64,000 bases of DNA. Source: Terricaulis sp. GTDB lineage: Bacteria > Pseudomonadota > Alphaproteobacteria > Caulobacterales > Aquidulcibacteraceae. The position numbers were made by a program, and so were the translations under genes. The stretch is from the NCBI GenBank assembly GCA_024707365.1, contig JANPZV010000005.1, positions 1,302,001 to 1,366,000 of the forward strand, read 5' to 3'. This document shows, in pieces, positions 1 through 9,858 of the stretch. The notes beneath the pieces were generated by a model, which saw only the letters and a program-made list of their open reading frames with translations, was not told the origin of the DNA and made no database searches. The stretch's first letter is position 1. The number at the start of each line of letters is the position of its first letter.

Positions 1-506
1 TCGATCTTGAACGCCTTGGCCCAGCGCAGCGTCACGAAGGCGTAAGCGTCCGCCACGGAAAACTCGCCCAGCAGATATGGCCGATCGCTGATCTTGCCTG
101 CAAGCAGGCCGAGCCGGTTTTTGATATTGGCGATCACGGCCTCGCGCGCATCGCCTTGCGGATTTTTGAACAGCGCGCCGACGCCCTTGTGCAATTCGGT
201 GGCGATGAAATTCAGCGTTTCAAGGCCGTGCCATTTGGCGAAGCCCTCCGTGGGCAGAAGCTTTTTCTCCGGCGCCTGGGCGGCGAGATATTGCATCAGC
301 ACTTGCGCTTCGGTGAGCACCTCGCCGCTATCCAATTGCAGCGCCGGCACCGCGCCTTGCGGATTGATCGCATAAAAATCTTCGCCGTTCTGGGTTTTGC
401 GCCCGCCCGCGAAGCTCACCTTGTCAAGCTCGACCGCGAGGCCGGCTTCCTTGGCGACGATGTGCGGGGCCAGCGAACAAGCGCCGGGGGCGTAGTAAAG
501 CTTCAT
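1..506 (-). CDS. Beta-class glutathione S-transferase, C-terminus cut by window edge
   Basis: The reverse strand reads openly from an ATG at 506 to the window edge (168 codons). The product opens MKLYYAPGACSLAPHI, the signature of beta-class bacterial GSTs, with Cys10 at the position of the glutathione-binding cysteine. A thioredoxin-fold half with a conserved PALQL / SGEVLTEAQ region is followed by the start of the all-helical half (FSVADAYAF). It should conjugate or reduce electrophiles with glutathione in the cytosol. About 35 C-terminal residues are missing. Two other GST-like genes lie in this window (18083 and 28062) but belong to different subfamilies. Family assignment is secure; the substrate is unknown. 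Confidence 0.88.
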   Translation of the reverse strand, partial: MKLYYAPGACSLAPHIVAKEAGLAVELDKVSFAGGRKTQNGEDFYAINPQGAVPALQLDSGEVLTEAQVLMQYLAAQAPEKKLLPTEGFAKWHGLETLNFIATELHKGVGALFKNPQGDAREAVIANIKNRLGLLAGKISDRPYLLGEFSVADAYAFVTLRWAKAFKI

Positions 507-601
507 CACATTCTCCGCTATATTGAGCAGCGCAAGATAGGGCCCGTCGGCGCAGGCTCAAGTGTCAGGCGTGTGCCCGCAGGCGTGCGGCGCCGGTCAG
601 G

Positions 602-1579
602 CTAATAGCGGCAATAGCCCATCACCGACACCGAGCCCCCGCCGCTATGGCACTCGCCAACAGTGCGGGCGTTGATGGTGCGGCCAGAGCTTTGCGCAGG
701 GCCGTAATCTCGATCGCGGCGAATCTCGTAATTGTTGAAGTTCGTTTGCAGCGCTGCGATCTGGCGCTGTTGTTCGGGCGTTGCGCCGCGCCGCGCGCTG
801 TCGAAGATCGATCTATTATTCGATAAGACGCCCAGCATCGGCCAGTAGCGCGTGTCCGAAGGGGCCGCGACCCGATAAATGGCGACGAGCACATACGCCT
901 GATCTTCCGGCGCGCCGTTCAGAACCGCATTCAACGCATCGTCCCAATTTCGGGTGTCGGCCAAGGCGCGGGCGCGGTTATAGGCTGGCGCCGGCGGCGC
1001 TGCGCGCGCGGCGCTTTGTTGAGCGGGCGCAGGCGCCGCTTGCGGCAGGCGGGCGCCAGTGCGGTCAAACCAAACCTGCGCGCCGTTGCGCATGGCCATG
1101 AAGCCGCGATCGCTGGAAAATATGCTGGTGAATTCGCAGGGCAGTATCTGCCGTCCCAGCATATCGAATGCGCAACTCGAATTTTGCGCTCCCGCGACGC
1201 TGACGAAGATGGCGCCGCGCCCGGCCGAGGGGGCTGAAAATCGCGGCGGGGCAATCTCGCGGCCATCGCGCCCAACAAAGCCCATGCGGCCATTCTCATC
1301 ATAGGTGAGGATAAGGCCATGTGCGCCGGGAATGCGGGAGGCGGCCTGCTCTGCGCGCTGAAAGCGCGGCGCGATCGTCACTTCGCCGGCGGCGTTGCGC
1401 ACGCCATAAAGGCCGTTTTCCATAAACACGCTGGCGCATGGATTTGCGCTGTTGCACGGCGCCGGGCGGTGGCTGGCGTCGGCGCCCGATTGCGCGAAGG
1501 CGGGGGCTGCGGCGCTGATCAGCGCGGCGACTGCAAAGGCCATGAGCGGCGCTGCCGCCGCAAAAATGAAACCGCGCAT
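602..1579 (-). CDS. Secreted WG-repeat-like protein
   Basis: A 325-residue product has a long hydrophobic signal peptide ending in an Ala-rich AxA-type site before QSGAD, so it is exported. Residues about 50-165 contain three degenerate WG-type repeats (NGLYGVRNAAGEVTIAPRF, NGRMGFVGRDGREIAPPRF, NGAQVWFDRTGARLP), each about 45-50 residues apart. After a Pro/Ala linker the C-terminal part looks helical, with a cysteine pair near the end (VGECHSGGG, MGYCRY). I chose the ATG at 1579 because a GGGGAT ribosome site lies about 8 nt upstream; an ATG at 1585 sits too close to it. WG repeats usually mediate binding, but no specific role can be assigned. It appears monocistronic. Confidence 0.7.
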   Translation of the reverse strand: MRGFIFAAAAPLMAFAVAALISAAAPAFAQSGADASHRPAPCNSANPCASVFMENGLYGVRNAAGEVTIAPRFQRAEQAASRIPGAHGLILTYDENGRMGFVGRDGREIAPPRFSAPSAGRGAIFVSVAGAQNSSCAFDMLGRQILPCEFTSIFSSDRGFMAMRNGAQVWFDRTGARLPQAAPAPAQQSAARAAPPAPAYNRARALADTRNWDDALNAVLNGAPEDQAYVLVAIYRVAAPSDTRYWPMLGVLSNNRSIFDSARRGATPEQQRQIAALQTNFNNYEIRRDRDYGPAQSSGRTINARTVGECHSGGGSVSVMGYCRY

Positions 1580-1690
1580 GAACATATCCCCGTTGCGCCG
1601 GCGATTTTAACGGGCGACGCCGCGTTGCGGCGCCCCCTGAATGGGGGGCTGTTTGCGGCAGATGGCGCAGCGAAGCTGCGAGCTCGGAGC

Positions 1691-3236
1691 CTATTTCCGC
1701 CCCAGCCGCGCCGCCCACATGGCGGTGCTCGCATCAAGCTCCGCTTCCGCGCCTTGCTCCAGCACCGGCAGTAATGCGTTCGCCATTTCCTTGCCGATCT
1801 CCACGCCCCATTGGTCGAACGGGTTCACGCCCGCGAGCACGGCTTGGGCGAAGGTGCGGTGCTCGTAAAACGCCAACAGCGCGCCGAGTGCTTCGGGCGA
1901 GAGCCGGTCGATCGCCATCAGGGTTGAGGCGCGGTCGCCGCGGAAGGCGCGGTGCGGGGCGAGGCGATCGGCTTCCGCTTCGCTGACGCCTTTGGCGATC
2001 ATCTCGGCCCGCACTTGGGTTTCGCTTTTGCCCACCATCAGGCGCGCGCGCTTGCGCCAGCGCGTTGGCGAACACCTTGGCGCGGTGCGATGGCGGGCCC
2101 TCGTGCGGCCCGGCATTGACGATGAACTCGACCGGAATCTCTTGCACGCCCTGGTGCAGCAATTGGAAGAAGGAGTGCTGCGCATTGGTGCCCGCCGCGC
2201 CCCAGGTCACGGCGCAAGCCGAACGCTTGAGCGGCGCGCCATCGCGCGCAACGCCCTTGCCGTTCGATTCCATTTCCAGCTGTTGCAGGTAAGCGGGCAA
2301 AAGCCGCAGCCGCTCAAGATAGGGGATGAGCGCATAAGAGCCGTGGCCCAATGCTTCGCGGTTCCACATCTGCACGGCGGCCGATAGCGCGGGCAGGTTT
2401 TGTGCGAAGGGCGCATCGCGGAAGTGCGCGTCCATTTCCGCAGCGCCGGCCAGCAGCGCTTCAAATACGCCATCCAGCAGCGCAACCGCGCACACAAGGC
2501 TGACGCTGGACCACAGCGAATAACGCCCGCCGACCCAATCCCAGAACGCAAACACGTTCTCCGCCGGTACGCCCCAGGCGATGGCTTTATCTGGCGCGGC
2601 GGTGGCGGCGGCGAGGTGCGCCGGGCGCCAGGCGCGCACGAACTCCGCGTTGGCCAGCGTTTCCTGCGTGGTGAAGGTTTTTGAAACAACGATCAGCAGC
2701 GTGCGCGCGGGGTCTAGCCCCTCGATCGCATCGGCCGCATCCGCGCCATCGACATTGGCGGCGAAGCGCACTTCGATCCCCGCAACGCGCAGCGGCTTGA
2801 GCGCATCGATGATAAGGCGGGGCCCAAGGTCTGAGCCGCCGATGCCGAGATGCACGATGGCGTTGATCTCAGGGCGGATGCGCTTGGCGAAGGCGGCCAT
2901 GGCGGCGCGCGTGTGCTGGACTTCGTCGGGCGCATCATCGCCGCGCAGCGCCCAATGCTTGGCGGCGCGGCCTTCGGTGTTGTTGACGATCTCGCCCGCA
3001 AACAATTTGGCGCGCCAATCGTCAAACCCCGCCGCTTCGGCAAGGCCGGCAAGCGCGGTGAGGGCTGGGCCATCGATGCGCTGCTTGGAAAAATCGGCGG
3101 TAAGGCGCGGGGCCGTGCGCGTCAGCGCCTCGGCGCGCTTGGCGTTTTCGGCGAAGAGATCCAGCAGCGTGGTTTTCTTCAGGCGCGCAGCTTCCGCCTC
3201 CACACGCGCCCAGGCTTCTGTGATGGCGTCAGACAT
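1691..3236 (-). CDS. pgi: Glucose-6-phosphate isomerase (frameshifted)
   Basis: Interconverts glucose-6-phosphate and fructose-6-phosphate in the cytosol. The first frame from 3236 carries the Pgi core: HLGIGGSDLGP (substrate loop), VVSKTFTTQET (sugar-phosphate binding), WDWVGGRYSLWS, and WGAAGTNAQHSFFQLLHQG with the catalytic His region. The match breaks at the GC-alternating run 2041-2051 and continues in the next frame with NPFDQWGVEIGK, the family's C-terminal signature, to a stop at 1691. Removing one base restores a 514-residue protein close to the normal Pgi length. The defect is most likely a sequencing insertion. It lies 27 bp downstream of ugd on the same strand, a sensible pairing for sugar-nucleotide supply. 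Confidence 0.93.
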
Positions 3237-3263
3237 CGGCGGCTCCTCGTGGCGTTTGAACGT

Positions 3264-4572
<1,309 letters not shown>

Positions 4573-4575
4573 GGA

Positions 4576-6099
4576 TTAGATCTCCTGATTGTAGGCGCCG
4601 ACCTCGGCGAAGCCGCCAAGGCGTGGCTTCACCTCTTCGCGGAAGAGCGCCTTCATATCGGCTTCGCTGGTCATGCTTTCAACCACGACCACCAGTTCGG
4701 GCTTGTTGGAGGACGCACGCACCAGCACCCAGGCGCCATCCTCCAAAGTCACGCGTGCGCCATTGACGGTATTCACGTCGCGGATGGCGCGGCCGAGGAT
4801 TTTGCCGCCCTCATTTGCGAGCTTCTGATACTGAGCCACCACCTCATCGACGATGCCGTATTTTTTCTCGTCATCGCAATGGGGGCTCATGGTGAGCGAG
4901 GTGAAGCTTTGCGGCAGCGCCTTTTTCAGCTCCGAGAGCTTCTTGCCCGGATTGCGATCGAGCATCGCCAGCACCGCGGCGGCGGCGACGATGCCGTCGT
5001 CATAGCCATAGCCCAGCGGCTCGCGGAAGAAAAAGTGCCCGCTCTTTTCAAAACCGGCGAGGGCGCCAAGCTCGGTGGTGCGGCGCTTGATGTAGGAATG
5101 GCCGGTTTTCCAATAATCGACCTTGGCGCCGTTGGCGGCCAGCACAGGATCGATCGCGTAAAGTCCGGTGGATTTCACATCGACGACGAAGGTGGCGTTG
5201 GCGTGATGGGCTGAAAGATCGCGCGCCAGCATGAGGCCGATCTTATCGGCGAAGATTTCCTCGCCCTCATCATCGACCACGCCGCAGCGATCGCCGTCGC
5301 CATCGAAGCCGAGCGCGAGATCGGCGCCATGCGCTTTCACGGCGGCGGCCATGTCGTGCAGCATTTCGGCGTCTTCGGGGTTGGCGTTGTAGTGCGGGAA
5401 GGTCCAGTCGAGGCTGGTGTGCAGGTCGATCACCTCAACGCCCATGCGGCGCAGCGCTTCGGGCGCGAACGCGCCGGCCGTGCCGTTGCCGCAGGCGGCG
5501 ATGACTTTGAGCGGACGCGAAAGCTTCACGCGGCTGGCCGCATCGGCGATGTAGCGCTCGGCCATGGCTTCGACGCGCACATAGGCGCCGCCCGCGCGCG
5601 GCTTGAATTTGCCGCCCAGCACGATGTCTTTCAGCTTGCCCATTTCATCGGGGCCGAAGGTGAGCGGCTTGTTCGCGCCCATCTTCACCCCGGTCCAGCC
5701 GTTTTCGTTGTGGGAGGCCGTCACCATCGCCACGCAGGGGATGTCGAGCGCAAATTGCGCGAAATAGGCGGTGGGCGAAAGCGCAAGGCCAATGTCATGC
5801 ACTTCGATGCCGGCCTGCATGAGGCCCAGCGTCAGCGCCTGCTTGATCGATTGCGAATAAAAGCGGAAATCGTGGCCGGTCACGATCTTGGGCGCGACGC
5901 CAAATTCGTGGATCAGCGTGCCGAGCCCCAGGCCCAGTGCCTGCACGCCTAACAGATTGAGCTCTGGGGGTTTTTCATTCCCCTGGATGCCAAACCACCA
6001 GCGCGCGTCATATTCGCGGAAGCCCGTGGGTTTCACCAGCGGCAGGCTTTCAAACTCCGAGGTATTGGCTGGCAGGCTGGCGCGCGGGGTGGGCAGCAT
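4576..6099 (-). CDS. Phosphomannomutase/phosphoglucomutase
   Basis: A 507-residue alpha-D-phosphohexomutase that moves phosphate between C6 and C1 of hexoses, making glucose-1-P and/or mannose-1-P. The phosphoserine loop is TASHNENGW (Ser129), the Mg-binding loop GFDGDGDRCG (Asp266, 268, 270), and the sugar-ring loop EKSGHFFF. The C-terminal phosphate-binding domain contains RASSNKPELVVVVE. The start at 6099 has a GGAAAG ribosome site; an upstream in-frame extension of 46 residues is Arg/Pro-rich, lacks family similarity, and was rejected. It is first in a probable operon with ugd and pgi, which together convert fructose-6-P to UDP-glucuronate apart from the UTP transferase. Whether it prefers glucose or mannose phosphates cannot be read from sequence. 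Confidence 0.92.
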   Translation of the reverse strand: MLPTPRASLPANTSEFESLPLVKPTGFREYDARWWFGIQGNEKPPELNLLGVQALGLGLGTLIHEFGVAPKIVTGHDFRFYSQSIKQALTLGLMQAGIEVHDIGLALSPTAYFAQFALDIPCVAMVTASHNENGWTGVKMGANKPLTFGPDEMGKLKDIVLGGKFKPRAGGAYVRVEAMAERYIADAASRVKLSRPLKVIAACGNGTAGAFAPEALRRMGVEVIDLHTSLDWTFPHYNANPEDAEMLHDMAAAVKAHGADLALGFDGDGDRCGVVDDEGEEIFADKIGLMLARDLSAHHANATFVVDVKSTGLYAIDPVLAANGAKVDYWKTGHSYIKRRTTELGALAGFEKSGHFFFREPLGYGYDDGIVAAAAVLAMLDRNPGKKLSELKKALPQSFTSLTMSPHCDDEKKYGIVDEVVAQYQKLANEGGKILGRAIRDVNTVNGARVTLEDGAWVLVRASSNKPELVVVVESMTSEADMKALFREEVKPRLGGFAEVGAYNQEI

Positions 6100-6396
6100 C
6101 GGGTCTTTCCGTGGTGGCGGTATGAGCGGCGGGTTTGGGCGAAAACGCCTTAAAGTGCAATCGACGCCGCGCACCCGTTGCGCGCCCGGCCCGGCGTGCG
6201 CGCGATCAGCGCTGTGTTGCGTGCGCATGCGGCGCAACGTCGCCCATCTGCACGATTGATATTAAGAGTCAGTCGCAATACTGGACCGGTGTTGGGGTAG
6301 GTGAGGGCCTGCCTCATTGCAGCTTGCCTGGCATCGCGCGAGAGGCGCAATGCGCGCGTTAGTTGCAAATAAGACTTAGTAGCGACGGGGTAGTTT
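6100..6396. promoter_or_regulatory. Divergent promoter region between hexomutase and TonB receptor
   Basis: A 297-bp gene-free spacer separates two divergent starts. Its AT-richer parts are 6258-6280 and 6361-6380. The segment at 6363-6379 (TTGCAAATAAGACTTAG) and a partly reversed look-alike at 6261-6280 loosely resemble the GCAAAT-GAGA style of iron-responsive operators found before TonB receptors. The matches are weak and I could not score them. No hairpin terminator or conserved RNA is evident. Confidence 0.35.
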
Positions 6397-8541
6397 ATGT
6401 CAGGGAAAGTGCGTTTTCAATTGTTGGCCTCGGCGGCTGTCTGGGCGCTTTCCTGCGCGGGCGCCGCATCCGCTGAGGAGCGCCCCCGCGTGGTCGAGAG
6501 CGAGGATATTGTCGTCACCGCGTCGGGCTTTGAGCAGCGCATCATCCAGGCGCCAGCCAGCATCAGCGTGTTGCCGCGTGCCGAGATCGAGGAAAACCGC
6601 GCCACCAGCCTCGCCGAAGTGCTGAGCGCGGTGGAAGGCGTGGATGTCGGCGACGCGGTGGGCAAGACGGGCGGGCTCACCATCAATATCCGCGGCATGG
6701 GCAGCGATTACACGCTGGTGCTGGTTGATGGCCGCCGCCAGAACACGGCCGGCAGCGTCACGCCGAACGGTTTTGGCGAAACCTCATCGAGTTTCCTGCC
6801 GCCGGTTTCGGCGATCGAGCGCATCGAGATCGTGCGTGGGCCGGTCTCGACGCTTTACGGTTCGGACGCGATGGGCGGGGTGGTCAACATCATCACCCGC
6901 GCGGTAGGCGATAGCTGGGGCGGCGCCGTCTCGGCCAACGCCACGCTGCAAAGCGACGATGATTTCGGCAATATCTATGGCGGCAATTTCTATGTGAATG
7001 GCCCGGTGGTTCCTGATCTGATCGGGGTGGCGCTGCGCGGCTCCTATTCAGAGCGCGAGGAATCGGCGCTGAGTTACACCAATGTCGGGGGCGGGGCGGC
7101 GCCGATCACGGGCTTTAACGGCCGTTCTTCCACCGCGAACGAAATCTGGTCGCTCGGCGCGCGCGTGAATTTCGCGTTCCACCGCGACCACGATCTCTGG
7201 TTCGATTACGACACCGCGAACCAATGGTACGACAATAGCCGCTCGCAAATGGGCACGGCCACCACCGCGGGCGGCTACGGCCCGTCGATGGAATTTAACC
7301 GCGAGCAATTGGTGCTGGCGCACAATTGGCGCCTTGGCCTGGGCGAGTTGCAAACCACGCTTTCACAAGGGACCACCGAAACGCTGGGCCGCATCATCCC
7401 GAACGGGGTGCCTGGCGCGGGCGGGCCGCGCACGCTGGAAAGCACAAATTCCATCCTCGACACTAAGTTTTCCTCCTCCGTGGGCGCGCACACGTTCACG
7501 TTGGGCGGGCAATATTGGGATGCGGAGATGGTTGACGGGGTGGCCCCCGCCCCGTTCGAGCACCAGCAATGGGCGCTCTTCGCCGAGGACGAATGGCGCT
7601 TCACCGAAACGCTCGCGCTCACTGTTGGCGCGCGCTACGACAATCACAGCACGTTTGGCGATCATATCAGCCCGCGCGCGTATCTGGTGTGGAACATCAG
7701 CGAGCAATTCACGCTGAAAGGCGGGGTGAGCCAGGGCTTCAAAACCCCGCGGCTCGAACAATTGACCGACGGCATCAACGGCTTCGGCGCGCAAGGCACG
7801 CTGCCGCTTTTGGGCACGCCCACGCTGCAGCCGGAAACCTCGACCTCGACGGAAATCGCGCTGCTGTTCAACAACGGCGCGAATTTCAGCGCCACCTTCA
7901 CGGTGTTCAACAACCAGTTCGAGGACAAGATCGCCACCGGCACGCCGGTGACGAACTGCACCTTCGGCGTCACCGCCGCCGATTATGCGGCGGGGAGTTA
8001 TTCGACCACCGGCTGCGTGGATGTCGGCTATTGGCCCAACCACGCTACGTTCGGGCAGAGCGTCAATATCGACGAGGCGGTGACGCGCGGGGTGGAAGTT
8101 TCGCTGCGCTACAACTTCCTCGAGCGCTGGCAGCTGACCTCGACCTACACCTACACCGACAGCGAACAGGAAAGCGGCGCCAATGCCGGCCTGCCGCTCA
8201 CCAACACGCCGCAGCACATGCTGAACGCCAATCTGCGCTGGCAAACGACAGAGCGGCTCGGCGTTTGGCTGCGCGGGCAATATCAGAGCGAGCGCTATCG
8301 CGGCGCGGGCGCGGCGCGCGTCGCGCTGGGCGATTACAGCGATTACACGCTGTTCCACCTCGGCGGTTCGTTCGAGGTGACAGACAATGTACGGATCGGC
8401 GCCACGATCTATAATCTCTTCGACACCGATTTCGTGAGCTATTTGCCCTACGGCAATCCGGCGAACCCGACCTACGCACCCGAATATGCGATCAACCAGG
8501 AGCCGCGCCGGCTCTGGGTGTCCGTGGGCGTCGATTTCTAA
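6397..8541 (+). CDS. TonB-dependent outer-membrane receptor
   Basis: A 714-residue receptor of the CirA/BtuB-like class that imports a chelate or cofactor using TonB energy. It has a signal peptide (first about 27 residues, ending AASAEE), then a TonB-box-like stretch [10 protein letters not shown]. The plug domain follows ([58 protein letters not shown]), then a 22-strand-type barrel rich in alternating aromatic residues and ending in Phe (WVSVGVDF). A GACGGGG ribosome site precedes the ATG. It is monocistronic, closed by a strong terminator at 8565-8593. The ligand is unknown; iron regulation is only suggested by weak upstream sites. Confidence 0.9.
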   Translation: MSGKVRFQLLASAAVWALSCAGAASAEERPRVVESEDIVVTASGFEQRIIQAPASISVLPRAEIEENRATSLAEVLSAVEGVDVGDAVGKTGGLTINIRGMGSDYTLVLVDGRRQNTAGSVTPNGFGETSSSFLPPVSAIERIEIVRGPVSTLYGSDAMGGVVNIITRAVGDSWGGAVSANATLQSDDDFGNIYGGNFYVNGPVVPDLIGVALRGSYSEREESALSYTNVGGGAAPITGFNGRSSTANEIWSLGARVNFAFHRDHDLWFDYDTANQWYDNSRSQMGTATTAGGYGPSMEFNREQLVLAHNWRLGLGELQTTLSQGTTETLGRIIPNGVPGAGGPRTLESTNSILDTKFSSSVGAHTFTLGGQYWDAEMVDGVAPAPFEHQQWALFAEDEWRFTETLALTVGARYDNHSTFGDHISPRAYLVWNISEQFTLKGGVSQGFKTPRLEQLTDGINGFGAQGTLPLLGTPTLQPETSTSTEIALLFNNGANFSATFTVFNNQFEDKIATGTPVTNCTFGVTAADYAAGSYSTTGCVDVGYWPNHATFGQSVNIDEAVTRGVEVSLRYNFLERWQLTSTYTYTDSEQESGANAGLPLTNTPQHMLNANLRWQTTERLGVWLRGQYQSERYRGAGAARVALGDYSDYTLFHLGGSFEVTDNVRIGATIYNLFDTDFVSYLPYGNPANPTYAPEYAINQEPRRLWVSVGVDF

Positions 8542-8564
8542 GCGGGCCTACCATCCGCGACCTT

Positions 8565-8593
8565 AAGCGCGCCGTTCTGCGGCGCGCTTTTTT
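8565..8593 (+). terminator. Rho-independent terminator of the TonB receptor gene
   Basis: A perfect 10-bp stem (AAGCGCGCCG at 8565-8574 with its complement at 8580-8589) around a TTCTG loop runs into a six-T tract. It sits 24 bp after the receptor stop and before gpmA. Confidence 0.88.
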
Positions 8594-8639
8594 CTTGTCC
8601 GCGCTTGACGATCGGGCGCCTTGGCTGAACAAGCGGCCC

Positions 8640-9358
8640 ATGCCTTATCTCGCGCTTCTCCGCCACGGCCAGAGCCAGTGGAATCTCGAAAACCGCTTCA
8701 CCGGCTGGGTGGATGTCGATCTCACCGCTGAAGGTGAGGCCCAAGCCCGCCAGGCCGGCGCCTTCCTGGCCGAAAGCGGGGTTCTGTTCGATAAACTCTA
8801 CACCTCGGTGCAGACTCGCGCGATCCGCACCGGCAATCTGGCGCTGGCGGCCGCTGGCCTGGCCTGGCTGCCGGTGGCGCGCGATTGGCGGCTCAATGAG
8901 CGCCATTACGGCGCGCTCACCGGGCTCGATAAGGCCGAAACGGCGGCCAAGCATGGCGATGCGCAAGTGAAAATCTGGCGGCGTTCGTATGACGTGCCGC
9001 CGCCGCCGCTGGAGGCGGGCTCTGAGTTCGATCTTTCCAAGGATCGCCGCTATGCGGGCGTGCCCGTGCCGGCCACGGAATCGCTGAAGCTGACGCTGGA
9101 GCGCGTGCTGCCCTATTGGGAGGCGACAATCGCGCCGGATTTGAAGGCGGGCAAAAATCTCGTCATCGCCGCGCACGGCAATTCGCTGCGCGCGATCGTG
9201 GAAGCATCTGTTTGGCGTGGCCGATGATCAAATCGTCGGCGTGGAAATCCCCCACCGGCAATCCGATGCTGATTGAGCTGGATGCGAGCCTCAAGCCGAA
9301 AAGCGTGCGCTATCTTGATGAGAAGCGTGCTGAAAAGCTGCCGCCGCTGCCTGCGTGA
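8640..9358 (+). CDS. gpmA: 2,3-bisphosphoglycerate-dependent phosphoglycerate mutase (two frameshifts)
   Basis: Interconverts 3- and 2-phosphoglycerate in glycolysis through a phosphohistidine. [10 protein letters not shown] supplies the catalytic His9, [12 protein letters not shown] the family-specific loop, and [11 protein letters not shown] the second His. The reading frame fails just after that point. Removing one G at 9200-9201 restores [17 protein letters not shown], and removing one C from the run 9249-9253 restores [11 protein letters not shown], running to the stop at 9356-9358. The corrected length is 238 residues, as expected. The ATG at 8640 starts exactly at the conserved N-terminus; an upstream extension was rejected. 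Its stop overlaps the start of the following deaminase gene. Confidence 0.92.
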
Positions 9359-9789
9359 GCGATGCTGATTTCATGCGGGCCGCGCTTGCCGCAGCCGCGC
9401 GCAATGTGGGCGCGACCGGGGATAATCCCTCGGTTGGCTGCGTGATCGTGCAAGACGGCGCGGTGATCGCCGAAGGCGTCACGGATGTGGGCGGGCGCCC
9501 GCATGCGGAGGAGCGCGCGCTCAGCGGGCGCGATGCGGCGGGCGCTACCGCTTACGTCACGCTGGAGCCATGCGCCAAACGCACAAGCGGTGCGCTTTCC
9601 TGCTCGGACCATCTGATCAAAGCCGGCGTTACGCGCGTGGTGATCGCCGCGCGCGATCCGCATCCGTTCGCCGATGGCGCCGGCGTTGCGCGCATGCGCG
9701 CGGCGGGGATCACGGTGGAGCTGGGGTTGCTGGAAGCCGAAGCGCGCGCGCAGAACGCGGAATTTTTCGCGCGCTGGGATAAGGGCTGA
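9355..9789 (+). CDS. RibD-type deaminase domain protein (stand-alone)
   Basis: A 144-residue zinc deaminase with the CDA-fold motifs HAEERAL (zinc His and catalytic Glu) and TLEPC...SCSDHL (two zinc cysteines). The N-terminus (DNPSVGCVIVQDG) and AARDPHPFADGAGV match the deaminase half of bifunctional RibD, which acts on the diaminopyrimidine intermediate of riboflavin synthesis. The reductase half is absent and no rib genes lie nearby. It uses a GTG start that overlaps the gpmA stop by 4 nt, suggesting translational coupling. It could be a split RibD or a paralog with another substrate. Family call is strong; physiological role is open. Confidence 0.8.
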   Translation: MSDADFMRAALAAAARNVGATGDNPSVGCVIVQDGAVIAEGVTDVGGRPHAEERALSGRDAAGATAYVTLEPCAKRTSGALSCSDHLIKAGVTRVVIAARDPHPFADGAGVARMRAAGITVELGLLEAEARAQNAEFFARWDKG

Positions 9790-9790
9790 T

Positions 9791-9857
9791 TATGGAGCGC
9801 GGGCGTCCTCGCCCGCCCAGGCAGCGGCCATGCGGGCGAGGACGCCCGCGCTCCATA
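9791..9857. repeat. REP/BIME-like inverted repeat, 26-bp perfect arms
   Basis: Arms at 9791-9816 and 9832-9857 are exact reverse complements, separated by 15 nt. Each arm is itself a small palindrome (GCGGGC-gtcctc-GCCCGC). It lies between two convergent genes, so it may also act as a bidirectional terminator. Two elements of the same design occur at 44538 and 45168. Confidence 0.85.
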
Positions 9858-9858
9858 T

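Noticed and set aside
1691-3236. Programmed frameshifting or a split pgi gene
   Set aside because: No slippery heptamer or following pseudoknot is visible, and similar breaks occur in many unrelated genes; sequencing error is simpler.
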